The notes under the pieces were generated by a model. The model was not told where the DNA came from and ran no database searches. It worked only from the letters and a program-made list of their open reading frames with translations. A stretch of 43,228 nt of DNA from an uncultured Eubacterium sp. (lineage in GTDB: Bacteria; Bacillota; Clostridia; Lachnospirales; Lachnospiraceae). Location: NCBI GenBank assembly GCA_945920185.1, contig CAMEJP010000010.1, forward strand, positions 1-43,228, written 5' to 3'. Shown here one piece after another: positions 13,341 to 22,280 of this stretch (positions are counted from its first letter, which is position 1; each line of letters begins with the position of its first letter). The position numbers and the translations under genes are program-made.

Positions 13341-14939
13341 TCAATTCTTTTTAAATTCGCTGAGTTTAAGACCCTTGTTACGTTCAAGTACCATATTTAT
13401 GCTCCAAGGATTTGTAAAGAGCAAAAGAGGGTTGTCCTTTAAGTCTTTTATCTTTTTCATATCCGAGGTTCCGACAAGGCGTGATACGTCAATTTCGTTA
13501 TAGTTGTCAATCCAACGGATGTGTTCGTACGGAAGAGGTTCAAGCCTGATTTCAACACCGTATTCATTTTCAAGTCGGAACTTAAGAACGTCAAATTGCA
13601 GTACACCCACAACTCCGACAATAATTTCTTCAAGTCCTGTATTAAATTCCTGAAATATCTGAATGGCACCTTCCTGAGCAATCTGGTTTATGCCCTTGAC
13701 AAACTGCTTTCTCTTCATTGTGTCAATCTGTCTTACCCTTGCAAAATGTTCAGGAGCAAATGTCGGTATGCCTTCGTATTCAAATTTTTTGTTTGAAGCG
13801 CACATGGTATCGCCTATGGAAAAAATACCGGGGTCAAATACACCTATAATATCTCCGGCGTATGCTTCTTCTACAATGTGGCGTTCCTCTGCCATCATCT
13901 GCTGAGGCTGTGAAAGTTTGATTTTTTTGCCGCCCTGAACATGGAATACCTCCATTCCGGCACTGTATTTTCCGGAACATATTCTCATAAAAGCGATTCT
14001 GTCCCTGTGTGCTTTATTCATATTTGCCTGAATTTTAAAGACAAATGCCGAAAAGTCTTCGCTAAACGGGTCGATGTCTCCTATATTTGATTTTCTCGGG
14101 AGAGGAGATGTAGTCATTTTAAGAAAATGCTGCAGAAAATCCTCAACACCGAAATTGGTAAGGGCAGAGCCGAAAAATACAGGTGACAGGCGTCCTGCCT
14201 GAATTTCATCAAGGTCATACTCGGCTGAAGCACCGTCGAGAAGCTCTATATCCTCAAGAAGTTTATCTTTAAAAGCTTCGCCAATCTCATTTGAAATTTC
14301 GCTGCTGTCTATAGGAATAACGTGAGTTTCCACTTCTTTCATGCCGTTTTGGGCAGCTACGAATGTATTGACGCAGTGTGAGTGTCTGTCATACACGCCC
14401 TTAAATTCTTTACCCGAACCGATAGGCCAGTTCATAGGGCAAGTCTTTATACCGAGAATATTTTCTATTTCGTCGCAAAGCTCAAACGGATCATTTGCCT
14501 CGCGGTCCATTTTGTTGATAAATGTGAAGATAGGTATGTTACGCATAACGCATACCTTAAACAGCTTGATGGTTTGCTTCTCAACACCCTTTGAAGCGTC
14601 GATAACCATTACGGCAGAATCGGCAGCCATCAGGGTACGGTAAGTGTCCTCAGAGAAATCCTCATGTCCCGGTGTGTCGAGAATATTTATACAATATCCG
14701 TCATAATTAAACTGGAGTACAGAGGAAGTAACGGAGATACCTCTTTGTTTTTCAATCTCCATCCAGTCTGATACGGCATGTTTTGCGGTCTTTTTACCCT
14801 TTACGGAACCTGCCAGATTGATTGCACCTCCGTAAAGCAAAAGCTTTTCGGTAAGAGTGGTTTTACCGGCATCAGGGTGAGATATAATGGCAAATGTACG
14901 CCTTTTTTTAATCTGTTCATTGATATCTAATTCGCTCAC
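13341..14939 (-). CDS. prfC: Peptide chain release factor 3
   Basis: RF3 is a GTPase that recycles RF1 and RF2 from the ribosome after termination. The 532-residue product has SHPDAGKTTLTEKLL (P-loop, about 18-32), the RGISVTSSV switch, LDTPGHEDFSEDTYR and NKMDRE, and the RF3 C-terminal region (LQFDVLKFRLENEYGVE). The start is GTG at 14939, with GGAGG 6 nt upstream on the minus strand and a length matching the family; an upstream in-frame start at 15014 would add 25 unconserved residues. It converges on hsp20 across a shared terminator. About 100 nt separate it from the PL26-like gene upstream. Confidence 0.95.
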   Translation of the reverse strand: MSELDINEQIKKRRTFAIISHPDAGKTTLTEKLLLYGGAINLAGSVKGKKTAKHAVSDWMEIEKQRGISVTSSVLQFNYDGYCINILDTPGHEDFSEDTYRTLMAADSAVMVIDASKGVEKQTIKLFKVCVMRNIPIFTFINKMDREANDPFELCDEIENILGIKTCPMNWPIGSGKEFKGVYDRHSHCVNTFVAAQNGMKEVETHVIPIDSSEISNEIGEAFKDKLLEDIELLDGASAEYDLDEIQAGRLSPVFFGSALTNFGVEDFLQHFLKMTTSPLPRKSNIGDIDPFSEDFSAFVFKIQANMNKAHRDRIAFMRICSGKYSAGMEVFHVQGGKKIKLSQPQQMMAEERHIVEEAYAGDIIGVFDPGIFSIGDTMCASNKKFEYEGIPTFAPEHFARVRQIDTMKRKQFVKGINQIAQEGAIQIFQEFNTGLEEIIVGVVGVLQFDVLKFRLENEYGVEIRLEPLPYEHIRWIDNYNEIDVSRLVGTSDMKKIKDLKDNPLLLFTNPWSINMVLERNKGLKLSEFKKN

Positions 14940-15037
14940 GATTAACCTCCAATAATATGTGCCAATTTTGTCTGCACAATAATTCATTGTACTATAAACG
15001 AGGATGTTGTTCAAGTAGAAATGGTGAAAATCAGCTT

Positions 15038-16831
15038 TTATCTCATCGGATATGAACGCGAAGGAAAATCACATTCGCAGTATGCTCCGTTTGAGAGCAC
15101 ACAGTTTTCGTTAAGGTCGGCTTCTATCAGTGAGGATAAGTTGAGCATATCAGCGTCCTGAGTCAGGGAAGCATATTCGGTAAGTGCCATGGCAGTAAGC
15201 AGGATAATGTGCGGAATACGTACCAGAGCTACATCCTCGTAAGGAAGCAAAAGGGCAGAGCTTTCGTCGTACCATTCTTTGATTTTTGCTGATGTGCTTT
15301 TGGCAGCTTCAAGATATTCCTGTTTGTGAGTTTCATTGTATAGGCTTATCAGGCTGTGAAGCGTTACTGCGAACATACTTTTGTCGTCATTTTGTGACAG
15401 AGTATCGCATATAAACTCAGCGTTATTAAGAGCGTCGGCATTGCCGCTCATATGGTAGTATGAAAGAAGTGTATCAACTATATCAAAAGAAACAGAGGAT
15501 ACAAAGTCTTTTGAAGTCATATCTGTTGTTTCAAGCAGATGCTTTGTATGACACATAAATGCTTCAAGAAAGACACGCTCGCTGCCTGCGTAATAGTTTT
15601 CAAGTATAGAAAGAAGCTCTGAACTGTCAAAGTTGCTTCCGAAGGTGTTGACACCCAAGGTTCTTTTAAGAGTATATACCTTACCTGCCGTGTCATCATT
15701 AAATTTAAGGCTGCCATAAACATTTGTACTTTCGATATATTCTTTTGAGAGTACAGGCTTGTCGGAGAATTCATATGTAACGGCATTTTTGTAACATTCG
15801 TCAAATTCTGCGTCAAATCCGTGAAAATGCAGGTTGAAATCAAAACTCTTTTTGAGATTTGGATTAAGAATAACTTTTACAGGTGTCTTTGGAATCAGAT
15901 AAATGTTAAGTCCTTTTTTGTCTGCAGAAAATGTTTTAGGGTAATTTTGCAGAGCATTTTTCACGGTGGCGCATACGCCTAAGGCTTCGTCTGTGTAGTC
16001 AGCAAAAAAAGTTCCCATATATGTTTCTGGAAGCTGACTGTCATAGATGTTGTCAGCTACTTCTTTGTTGATTTCGTAAGTGATGGCTTCCTCGTCGGTT
16101 GCCTTGAGAGTTACACCTTTGCTGCCGGTAAGAACGATGGTATTTGTACATACTTCAGGTTCGTATGCAGGATTGAAAGAAAAACTAAGTGACTGTACCT
16201 GAATAGGCGAGTCGGTGACATTTTTAAGCTCATAAGAAAAATTCAGGCCCGGTTTGCCGGCAAATGCGGTGATTACAAGGGAAAACGTAAAGAATACATT
16301 TTCGTTGTAGGTATGTTCTCCTTCAAGCTTTACGCTGGCACAGACATTTCCTGCATTAAGAAGAGTGACATTTTTTACATTGTACATATAATTTCTTCCG
16401 TATGCATCAATGAGAACAGGACCTTTCAAATCCTTGGTCGAAAGGTATCTTTTGTTATATGTAAGCAGTTCAAATATTTTTCCGGAAGACTTTGAAATCT
16501 GAAGGCTGAGGCATCCTGTGGATATAAATATCGAATCGTCTTTTTCCTCGGCAATCGGTGTACCTTTAAGTGAATCACCAAGCTCCAAAGAGTAGTCGCA
16601 AGCCGCATTTGCTTTTAGGTCAGCCAGAAAATCAATCTTTCCCCATTTAAGAGAACCGTCCTCCCAAAAAGAAAGCGGGGTCACATCACAGGGAACGGCT
16701 GTTTTGTCAGAATTTTTGACGGCTATATCGGATGTGTTCTTAATTTTGCCTTTTTCAAACGGTACGGACAGAAATGTATATTCAGATTTTCTGTCAAAGC
16801 TGTATAGTTTGTTGAAATGTAAATTTACCAT
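15038..16831 (-). CDS. PL26/YetA-like protein, candidate rhamnogalacturonan exolyase
   Basis: The 597-residue product opens with VPFEKGKIKN...VPCDVTPLSFWEDGSLKWGKIDFLADL, resembling the N-terminal barrel domain of YetA and PcRGLX (PL26 exo-rhamnogalacturonan lyase). A beta-sandwich-like middle follows (about 100-340), then a helical C-terminal region (about 400-590) consistent with an alpha/alpha toroid. There is no signal peptide, so it is probably cytoplasmic and acts on imported oligosaccharides. ATG 16831 has GAGG 5-6 nt upstream; a GTG at 16837 is less likely. It is 10 nt downstream of the KdgF-like gene in the same operon, which supports a pectin role. Catalytic residues were not assigned and another uronate-oligomer substrate is possible. 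Confidence 0.6.
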   Translation of the reverse strand: MVNLHFNKLYSFDRKSEYTFLSVPFEKGKIKNTSDIAVKNSDKTAVPCDVTPLSFWEDGSLKWGKIDFLADLKANAACDYSLELGDSLKGTPIAEEKDDSIFISTGCLSLQISKSSGKIFELLTYNKRYLSTKDLKGPVLIDAYGRNYMYNVKNVTLLNAGNVCASVKLEGEHTYNENVFFTFSLVITAFAGKPGLNFSYELKNVTDSPIQVQSLSFSFNPAYEPEVCTNTIVLTGSKGVTLKATDEEAITYEINKEVADNIYDSQLPETYMGTFFADYTDEALGVCATVKNALQNYPKTFSADKKGLNIYLIPKTPVKVILNPNLKKSFDFNLHFHGFDAEFDECYKNAVTYEFSDKPVLSKEYIESTNVYGSLKFNDDTAGKVYTLKRTLGVNTFGSNFDSSELLSILENYYAGSERVFLEAFMCHTKHLLETTDMTSKDFVSSVSFDIVDTLLSYYHMSGNADALNNAEFICDTLSQNDDKSMFAVTLHSLISLYNETHKQEYLEAAKSTSAKIKEWYDESSALLLPYEDVALVRIPHIILLTAMALTEYASLTQDADMLNLSSLIEADLNENCVLSNGAYCECDFPSRSYPMR

Positions 16832-16841
16832 AGACACCTCG

Positions 16842-17165
16842 TTATTTCAAAAAGTCATCGCGTTTTGGATTAAATATATCTACCAATATTCCTTCTTCAA
16901 GACAGGTAACGCCATGAACAACGTCAGAAGGCATATATACGCTGTCACCCTGATTTACGATTTTAGTTTCATCACCTATTGTGAATTCAAAACTTCCCTT
17001 TGCAATATAAGTGATTTGAAGGTGTTTGTGTGAATGGAAATTGCCTTTGGCACCTTTTTCAAAAGTTATCTCACACATCATAAGCTCATCAGAGTATGAA
17101 AGAATTTTCCTTGTAACACCCGGCTCACATGGAGTAGCCGTAACCTCATTGTTGTAAACAAACAT
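16842..17165 (-). CDS. KdgF-like cupin for unsaturated uronate catabolism
   Basis: KdgF-type cupins speed ring opening of 4,5-unsaturated uronates, released by pectin or alginate lyases and GH105 or GH88 enzymes, to the linear keto acid. The 107-residue product is a single cupin with metal-site motif FHSHKHLQITYIAKGSFEF (about 41-59) and later His in MPSDVVHGV; its tail DIFNPKRDDFLK matches the D-x-F-x-P-x-R-x-D-F ending of KdgF. ATG 17165 follows GGAGG with 8-nt spacing. It is the first gene of a two-gene operon with the PL26-like gene. Related general cupins cannot be excluded, but the tail and neighbour favour KdgF. Confidence 0.72.
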   Translation of the reverse strand: MFVYNNEVTATPCEPGVTRKILSYSDELMMCEITFEKGAKGNFHSHKHLQITYIAKGSFEFTIGDETKIVNQGDSVYMPSDVVHGVTCLEEGILVDIFNPKRDDFLK

Positions 17166-17208
17166 AAGTAAAACCTCCGTCTTTAAATTAGATATTAAAA
17201 TCACATTA

Positions 17209-17217
17209 ATTATACCA
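17209..17217 (-). promoter_or_regulatory. Extended -10 promoter of the cupin / PL26-like operon
   Basis: On the minus strand this reads TGGTATAAT, an extended -10 (core TATAAT at 17214-17209). No good -35 is visible. The -35 region carries an imperfect dyad, ACATTTACAT (17219-17228) with ATGTAATGT (17241-17249), a possible operator. Confidence 0.5.
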
Positions 17218-17277
17218 CATTTACATATGTTTGGTACAGATGTAATGTTAAAAAAGTGTGTAAGTTCAACAAAACTA

Positions 17278-17306
17278 TTGAATTAGTGAACAAAAAATTT
17301 TATAAT
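17278..17306 (+). promoter_or_regulatory. Promoter of the small alarmone synthetase gene
   Basis: TTGAAT (17278-17283), 17-bp spacer, TATAAT (17301-17306), directed away from the cupin operon. Confidence 0.7.
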
Positions 17307-17388
17307 ATACAGAGAGTAAATGGCGTTTATTCGCCAATCAAATGAAAAAATGCGACAAAAAATGTTGCACTTTGGAATGGAGAAAACT

Positions 17389-18150
17389 ATGGATAACGAT
17401 AATATAACACATGCGTTGGAAATGGTAGATTTATCAAAATTTACACCTAATATGCTGTATGAAACAGCTAAAGATATAATGGAACAGCTGGTGGATTTCA
17501 AGGAAATCAGAATGATGTATTCATGTGCCATCAAGGAAATCAGAACTAAGTTTGAGGTGCTTGATACGGAATTTAACTCACGTTATCAGAGAAATCCCAT
17601 AAGCTCCATCACATCAAGGCTTAAAAGCAACAAAAGTATACTGGGAAAGCTCAGTCGAAAAGGGCTTGATTTCAGTATCGAAAATATAGAAAATAATATT
17701 CATGATATAGCAGGCGTAAGGGTGGTATGCTCATATGTGGACGATATATATGTGTTGGCAGACGCTCTTATTTCCCAGAATGATATTACACTTATAAAAA
17801 GAAAGGATTATATTACAAATCCTAAACCAAACGGATACAGAAGCCTTCATCTTATAGTGAGTGTCCCTGTATTTTTTGCGGAGCAGACAAAACAGATGCA
17901 GGTAGAAGTTCAAATCAGAACCATAGCTATGGACTATTGGGCGAGCCTTGAGCACCAGCTCAAGTACAAAAAGGATGTTCCTGAGGAGGCTGATGTCATA
18001 GAGAGGCTTAAGAACTGTGCCGATACGATAGCAAATCTTGACAAAGAGATGATAGATATAAGAAATCAGCTTGCACTTGGAACGGACGATAAGACAGAGG
18101 ATGATGTTCTGTTTGAAAAAATGAAACGCCTTAATATTAGCTTTGATTAG
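17389..18150 (+). CDS. Small alarmone synthetase, GTP pyrophosphokinase (RelQ/YjbM type)
   Basis: It transfers pyrophosphate from ATP to GDP or GTP to make (p)ppGpp. The 253-residue product has a lone RelA/SpoT synthetase domain without hydrolase, TGS or ACT domains: SITSRLKSNKSILGKL, HDIAGVRVVCSYVDDIY (about 105-121), PKPNGYRSLHLIV and the QIRTIAMDYWASLEHQLKYK motif (about 173-192). The ending RLKNCADTIANLDKEMIDIR is typical of RelQ. ATG 17389 is preferred: GGAG lies 6 nt upstream, whereas the longer reading from 17320 starts about 7 nt after the predicted transcription start with no site. It has its own promoter, divergent from the pectin operon. Regulation is probably transcriptional and allosteric. 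Confidence 0.9.
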   Translation: MDNDNITHALEMVDLSKFTPNMLYETAKDIMEQLVDFKEIRMMYSCAIKEIRTKFEVLDTEFNSRYQRNPISSITSRLKSNKSILGKLSRKGLDFSIENIENNIHDIAGVRVVCSYVDDIYVLADALISQNDITLIKRKDYITNPKPNGYRSLHLIVSVPVFFAEQTKQMQVEVQIRTIAMDYWASLEHQLKYKKDVPEEADVIERLKNCADTIANLDKEMIDIRNQLALGTDDKTEDDVLFEKMKRLNISFD

Positions 18151-18171
18151 AATTAATGCATTTTAAATCTC

Positions 18172-18200
18172 TTTACAAGAAAAAATATATGTATTATAAT
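18172..18200 (+). promoter_or_regulatory. Promoter of the SprA-like gene
   Basis: TTTACA (18172-18177), 17-bp spacer, TATAAT (18195-18200). A leader of about 70 nt follows. Confidence 0.7.
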
Positions 18201-18275
18201 TATTATATAGAAGAGCAGTTCATCAGTATGCAGGCAGAAAATCCTTTTACCTGTTTAGGAAAGGAGGCACATATT

Positions 18276-18764
18276 ATGGTAGGAGCATTAGGCACTATGA
18301 GTGGATTTGCCTATGGCAATGTCGGAATATCTCCAAACGAGGTAAAGACCAATACCGGAGAATTTATAGACAAAAACAGTATGCAGGCTCGCAGTATGAA
18401 GCAACGCGGTCAGCTTAAATGCGAAACCTGTGCAGAGCGAAAGTATAAGGATGGCTCTGATGAAAATGTGTCTTACAAGGCTGCTACGCATATTTCTCCT
18501 CAGGCTGCAGCAGGTGCCGTGAGGGCGCATGAGCAGGAGCATGTGTCAAATGCTTACAGTAAGGCGTCGAAGGACAACGGACAGGTTATTTCGGCAAATG
18601 TTCGTATAAGTATGGCGATATGTCCTGAATGTGGCAGAAGTTATGTGTCAGGTGGTCTGACTACCACACAGATAAAATTTGACAAATCTAATCCGTATAC
18701 GGAAAAGCAAAAAGAACTTCTTGATGATGCCACAAGCGGAAAAAATGTTGATTATGCAGTATAA
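18276..18764 (+). CDS. SprA-related putative metalloprotease
   Basis: The 162-residue product matches the small SprA-related / CJM1_0395 putative metalloprotease family. It has a CxxC pair (Cys49, Cys52) in CETCAERKYKDGSDENVSYK, a zinc-protease-like HEQEH (residues 85-89), and a second CxxC (Cys116, Cys119) in CPECGRSYVSGG followed by Thr repeats. The HExxH-like core and four cysteines suggest one catalytic and one structural metal. There is no signal peptide. ATG 18276 follows GGAGG with 8-nt spacing; the frame stays open upstream across the promoter, but that part is not protein. It has its own promoter and terminator. Substrate and role are unknown for the family. Confidence 0.75.
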   Translation: MVGALGTMSGFAYGNVGISPNEVKTNTGEFIDKNSMQARSMKQRGQLKCETCAERKYKDGSDENVSYKAATHISPQAAAGAVRAHEQEHVSNAYSKASKDNGQVISANVRISMAICPECGRSYVSGGLTTTQIKFDKSNPYTEKQKELLDDATSGKNVDYAV

Positions 18765-18802
18765 AAGAGCATATCATTTGTGTTCAAGTGGTATGCTCTT
18801 TT
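18763..18802. terminator. Terminator between the SprA-like and patatin genes
   Basis: AAAAGAGCATAT (18763-18774) pairs with GTATGCTCTTTT (18791-18802), a 12-bp stem with one G-T pair. A-rich and T-rich ends allow use from both convergent genes. Confidence 0.8.
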
Positions 18803-18813
18803 GTATACTTATT

Positions 18814-19665
18814 CTATTTTGCAAGGTACTCTTTAAGTTCTTCAAGCCTTTCAAGTCCCTGTGTGTATCCGTCATTGTAAAGCTCGCGTATTTTTTCGAT
18901 ATTTCGCTCGTTCCTTTTAAAAGTTCCCACAGATTTAGGACGGAAGACAAATACCTTTCCTTCGTTCTCAAGTTCTTTTATACGCCTTATACATTCGTTG
19001 TATCGTTCGGGTCTTGTTTCCATGGCTTTACAAAGCTCAGGAAAATTGCGGTAGTGCACAAGTGCGTGTTTCATGGTGCGCCCGGCTGCCTTTATATAAT
19101 CGTATTCTCTTGTTAGGATAATTATAACCTTGTCACAGCCATCCCTAAATGCCTGCTCGTAAGGTATGGAGTCGGCTATTCCGCCGTCAAGATATCCGTT
19201 CCCTTTATATTTTATAATAGGTGACAGGATAGGAAGGGCACATGTGGCTTTTAGTATGGTGTTATGGTTATAAGTTCTGTCAACGTCAAGATATTCGGCT
19301 TTTCCTGTTTCGACATTTGTGACAACAGCCTTAAATTCGCCCTTAAATTCCTGAAATGCCTTGTAATCAAAAGGTACAAGCTCATTAGGTATTGTGCTGT
19401 ATACATAATCAAGGTTAAAATAGGCTTTTGTTTTGGGATTAAGAAAATTTCCAAGTCCCATGTATTTTCTTGTAATTCCGTATCTGGTAACTATCTCATA
19501 ATTGCGTCCGGGCTGATTTGAAGCGTAACTTACGCCAAAACCCGCACCCGCTGACGCGCCGATAACATAGTCTGCAATTATATTTTTGTCTAAAAAGGCG
19601 TCAGTGACACCGCATGAATATATTGTTCTGAAAGCACCGCCTTCAAGTACTAATCCGACCTTCAT
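18814..19665 (-). CDS. Patatin-like phospholipase family protein
   Basis: Patatin-type enzymes are Ser-Asp dyad lipid acyl hydrolases. The 283-residue product shows the oxyanion loop LEGGAFR (about 7-13), the nucleophile elbow GASAG (about 36-40, GxSxG) and the catalytic Asp in LDGGIAD (about 156-162). The C-terminal third is charged and helical, ending in LERLEELKEYLAK. It has no signal peptide and is probably cytoplasmic or peripheral. ATG 19665 lies 9 nt after GGAG; ATG 19671, two codons upstream, is an alternative. A minus-strand TATAAT at 19749-19744 with TTGGAA 18 bp upstream is a probable promoter. Substrate is not known. Confidence 0.88.
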   Translation of the reverse strand: MKVGLVLEGGAFRTIYSCGVTDAFLDKNIIADYVIGASAGAGFGVSYASNQPGRNYEIVTRYGITRKYMGLGNFLNPKTKAYFNLDYVYSTIPNELVPFDYKAFQEFKGEFKAVVTNVETGKAEYLDVDRTYNHNTILKATCALPILSPIIKYKGNGYLDGGIADSIPYEQAFRDGCDKVIIILTREYDYIKAAGRTMKHALVHYRNFPELCKAMETRPERYNECIRRIKELENEGKVFVFRPKSVGTFKRNERNIEKIRELYNDGYTQGLERLEELKEYLAK

Positions 19666-19818
19666 TTTCATCTGCTCCGTTTCATTCATAAGCATATTTG
19701 TTAAAGAGTAAATTTTAAAGCAGAGAGAGTTCTGCCTTAACTCATTATATCACGTTGCACCTTAAAATTCCAACTACATTATAATTCTTGCCATTGATTT
19801 TTCGTAAATGCATTGATG

Positions 19819-19847
19819 TTGACAGAAAATTTTATCTGGTTTAAAAT
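19819..19847 (+). promoter_or_regulatory. Promoter of the DUF2339 gene
   Basis: A perfect TTGACA (19819-19824), 17-bp spacer, TAAAAT (19842-19847). Confidence 0.7.
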
Positions 19848-19874
19848 ATAAAAAAATAAAAAAGTGAGGAAAAT

Positions 19875-21887
19875 ATGAACATAGACGATAAATTAAGAGA
19901 ATACGAACAGCGTATTTTTGTAATGCAAAATCAGATAAATCAGCTCTCACGGGAAATTCAGATACTAAAGCAGCAAAATCAGCAATACAGCCTGCAAAGC
20001 AGTGATATCGCACCTGCAAGACAGCAAAATGTTTATGACACCCGTACTGTATCACCACAGGCAAATATTCCGAATCAGCCAAATGTCATACCGCCTAAAA
20101 AAGACATTGAAAAGACCATCGGAAAATCGTGGATGGGTATATTTGCGTCCATTCTTATATTTGTCAGCGTCATAATGTTTGCTACGGTGCTTATTCCAAA
20201 TATAGGAAACGTGGCAAAGATGATAATAATGTATGCTTTCAGTATTGCGATTACTTCATTTGGTATATTTAAACTTTTGAAAGACAGAGAGAACAAACTG
20301 TATCTTTCGCTTACAGGCTGTGGAGTAGGACTTATATATATTTCGCTTCTGGTAAGTAATATTTATTTTAAGGTAATAGGCGATGTGCCGCTTTATGTCA
20401 TTCTTCTGATATGGGCGGCGGGGGTATGTGTGTTGTCGCGTTATCACTCATATCTTTTTCAGATTATAGGACAGATTGGAGTTATAGTATCTTTGCTGTT
20501 CGGATGTACGGTATGTGTTTCAAATCATGAAGAGGCCAGACTTATTATACTTACGGCATACTTTGTCATAGCGGAACTTGTATTTTTCTTCTCGCATAAG
20601 AATGATGAATACATAAAAAATATTATTTCGCATGCCTCCCTTTGCGTCGGTGCGTGGGCACTGTTTATTACCGGAAATATTCTTGATAATATGTGGGTTA
20701 TGCTGATAATTATGCTCTATGTGGCAGCTTATAATATTATCTGTATGATTATTACAAATGACACTACACGTCCAAGCTGCTTTTGCATGATGTATATACC
20801 GTTTGCCCTGCTTATAGCAGTGGCGGATAATATTCTGATATTTGATTATCTGAAGCTTGACAGACCTGTATATATCTGCTTTACATATATATTTGCCATA
20901 GCACTGCTTGTAATACTTCATCTTAAAAAAATATCCGGAGAATATGCTACGCTTCTTAAACTTGAATCAGTATTTTTGTTGGCTGTAATGTCGGCAAATA
21001 TGACCGACAGCGAATGTGCCCTGGCTGTTCTTGCTGGCGTGTGCCTTGTGGCTTCAATACTTTTAAAGGATGCCGTATATCAGAATACCGGAGCCGTAAT
21101 TGGCATAATATACATTCTTTTTGAAACGAAAACCACAGGCTTTGACGTTTTATATCTTATATTTGGACTGATTATAATTATTTGTATGACAGCTTCATTG
21201 ATCAGAAGATACGGTGTGCTTATAAAAAGCCTGCTTGTGTCAGCCATTCATCTTTATATGGCAAATGTATTATTTAATGCACTGTCATTAAGCCGTGTGT
21301 CGGACGAGTGGGCGGTCGTATTTGTCGTACTTTCCGTAATTCATATGATTATTATGAAGACAAGGTTAGGAAGAAACTGGAAGACAAACGAAAAAGAAAA
21401 TGATTTCAGTACATATCTTTGTGTGGTTAATGCCATACTGATGATGATATCGGTACCTGTGCTTCTTGAAAATACGTTTATACATTTCCTTGTTATCCCT
21501 GTGGCAGTAGGACTGTATCTTATGAATTTCAAAAATCTGCTTGAACGCAAGGAATTTTTGGTAAATATTTATGTCGGCATAAAATTTACGGTGCTGCTTA
21601 TTGTGGTGCTGGCTTCATTTGAGGTGCTGCCTGTTATAGTGAGTGTTGCGTGCCTTATATTTGCCATACTCTGCATATTGTTTGGCTTTAGGGTAAACAG
21701 TAAGGCACTGCGTGTGTACGGCCTTGTGCTTGCAAATCTCTCGGTGATAAAGCTGATACTGTTTGACATAAGCTATGAAAATACAATCGGTCACGCTGCC
21801 AGCTTCTTTGTGTGTGGCGTACTGTGTTTTGCGATAAGCTACATTTACAATATGATTGAAAAGAAAGCAAAGACGCCGAAGGCTTAA
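19875..21887 (+). CDS. DUF2339-family polytopic membrane protein
   Basis: The 670-residue product has an N-terminal cytoplasmic coiled coil rich in Gln (about 1-45, LREYEQRIFVMQNQINQL), a Pro/Gln linker (about 50-75) and then a long series of hydrophobic helices to residue 660, with a short basic tail. The segment IGKSWMGIFASILIFVSVIM beginning the membrane part resembles DUF2339 proteins, whose function is unknown. The ATG follows GAGG in GTGAGGAAAAT. It has a consensus promoter and stands alone, divergent from the patatin gene; the thrS leader promoter starts just downstream. Base use is like its neighbours. No enzymatic motif was seen. Confidence 0.7.
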   Translation: MNIDDKLREYEQRIFVMQNQINQLSREIQILKQQNQQYSLQSSDIAPARQQNVYDTRTVSPQANIPNQPNVIPPKKDIEKTIGKSWMGIFASILIFVSVIMFATVLIPNIGNVAKMIIMYAFSIAITSFGIFKLLKDRENKLYLSLTGCGVGLIYISLLVSNIYFKVIGDVPLYVILLIWAAGVCVLSRYHSYLFQIIGQIGVIVSLLFGCTVCVSNHEEARLIILTAYFVIAELVFFFSHKNDEYIKNIISHASLCVGAWALFITGNILDNMWVMLIIMLYVAAYNIICMIITNDTTRPSCFCMMYIPFALLIAVADNILIFDYLKLDRPVYICFTYIFAIALLVILHLKKISGEYATLLKLESVFLLAVMSANMTDSECALAVLAGVCLVASILLKDAVYQNTGAVIGIIYILFETKTTGFDVLYLIFGLIIIICMTASLIRRYGVLIKSLLVSAIHLYMANVLFNALSLSRVSDEWAVVFVVLSVIHMIIMKTRLGRNWKTNEKENDFSTYLCVVNAILMMISVPVLLENTFIHFLVIPVAVGLYLMNFKNLLERKEFLVNIYVGIKFTVLLIVVLASFEVLPVIVSVACLIFAILCILFGFRVNSKALRVYGLVLANLSVIKLILFDISYENTIGHAASFFVCGVLCFAISYIYNMIEKKAKTPKA

Positions 21888-21915
21888 AAAAGGCTTAAAA
21901 AATAAAATCTTGTGC

Positions 21916-21945
21916 TTGACGTGAAAGATTTTGTTGTGCTATAAT
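21916..21945 (+). promoter_or_regulatory. thrS promoter
   Basis: TTGACG (21916-21921), 18-bp spacer, TATAAT (21940-21945), giving a start near 21952 at the beginning of the T-box. Confidence 0.75.
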
Positions 21946-21951
21946 CGGGGC

Positions 21952-22182
21952 AAATAAGATAACACGTTGAAGAGAAGAGTAGTATATGTATGGTATCCAG
22001 AGAGAGGCCGTCGGTGTGAGTGCCTTTGCCTAAGTATATGAAAACTAACTCTGAGTGGCCCCAATCCGGTCCGTTGATTACGTTACAATCGTTTGAGTGG
22101 TTTTTACAATTAGGGTGGAACCGCGGGTATGATGATAACTCGTCCCTTTTTCATGCGTCTGTATGAAAAGGGGCGTTTTTTA
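21952..22182 (+). promoter_or_regulatory. T-box riboswitch controlling thrS
   Basis: T-box leaders read uncharged tRNA and let transcription continue when the amino acid is short. The invariant T-box sequence AGGGTGGAACCGCG lies at 22112-22125. Upstream, 22000-22060 has stem I features (AGAGAG, a GTGAG distal loop, CTGAGTGG). The specifier is tentatively ACT, threonine, at 22044-22046, consistent with thrS downstream; exact pairing was not computed. The terminator of the switch is at 22141-22182. Confidence 0.95.
22141..22182 (+). terminator. T-box-controlled attenuator before thrS
   Basis: CGTCCCTTTTTCAT pairs with ATGAAAAGGGGCG with one bulge, followed by a T run (22176-22182). In the antiterminator state the T-box sequence upstream competes for the left arm. 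Confidence 0.9.
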
Positions 22183-22280
22183 TTTATGCGAAGGAGGCTT
22201 TCTGGCAGCCGGGAAAAATGAGGAACGCTCCGAAACAACGCAGATAATCATTTAAAATATATAAGAAAGAGGTATTGAAA

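Noticed and set aside
22221..22235. Possible third copy of the repeat (AACGCTCCG-like sequence in the thrS leader)
   Set aside because: Only nine bases match, and none of the hairpins or flanks are present.
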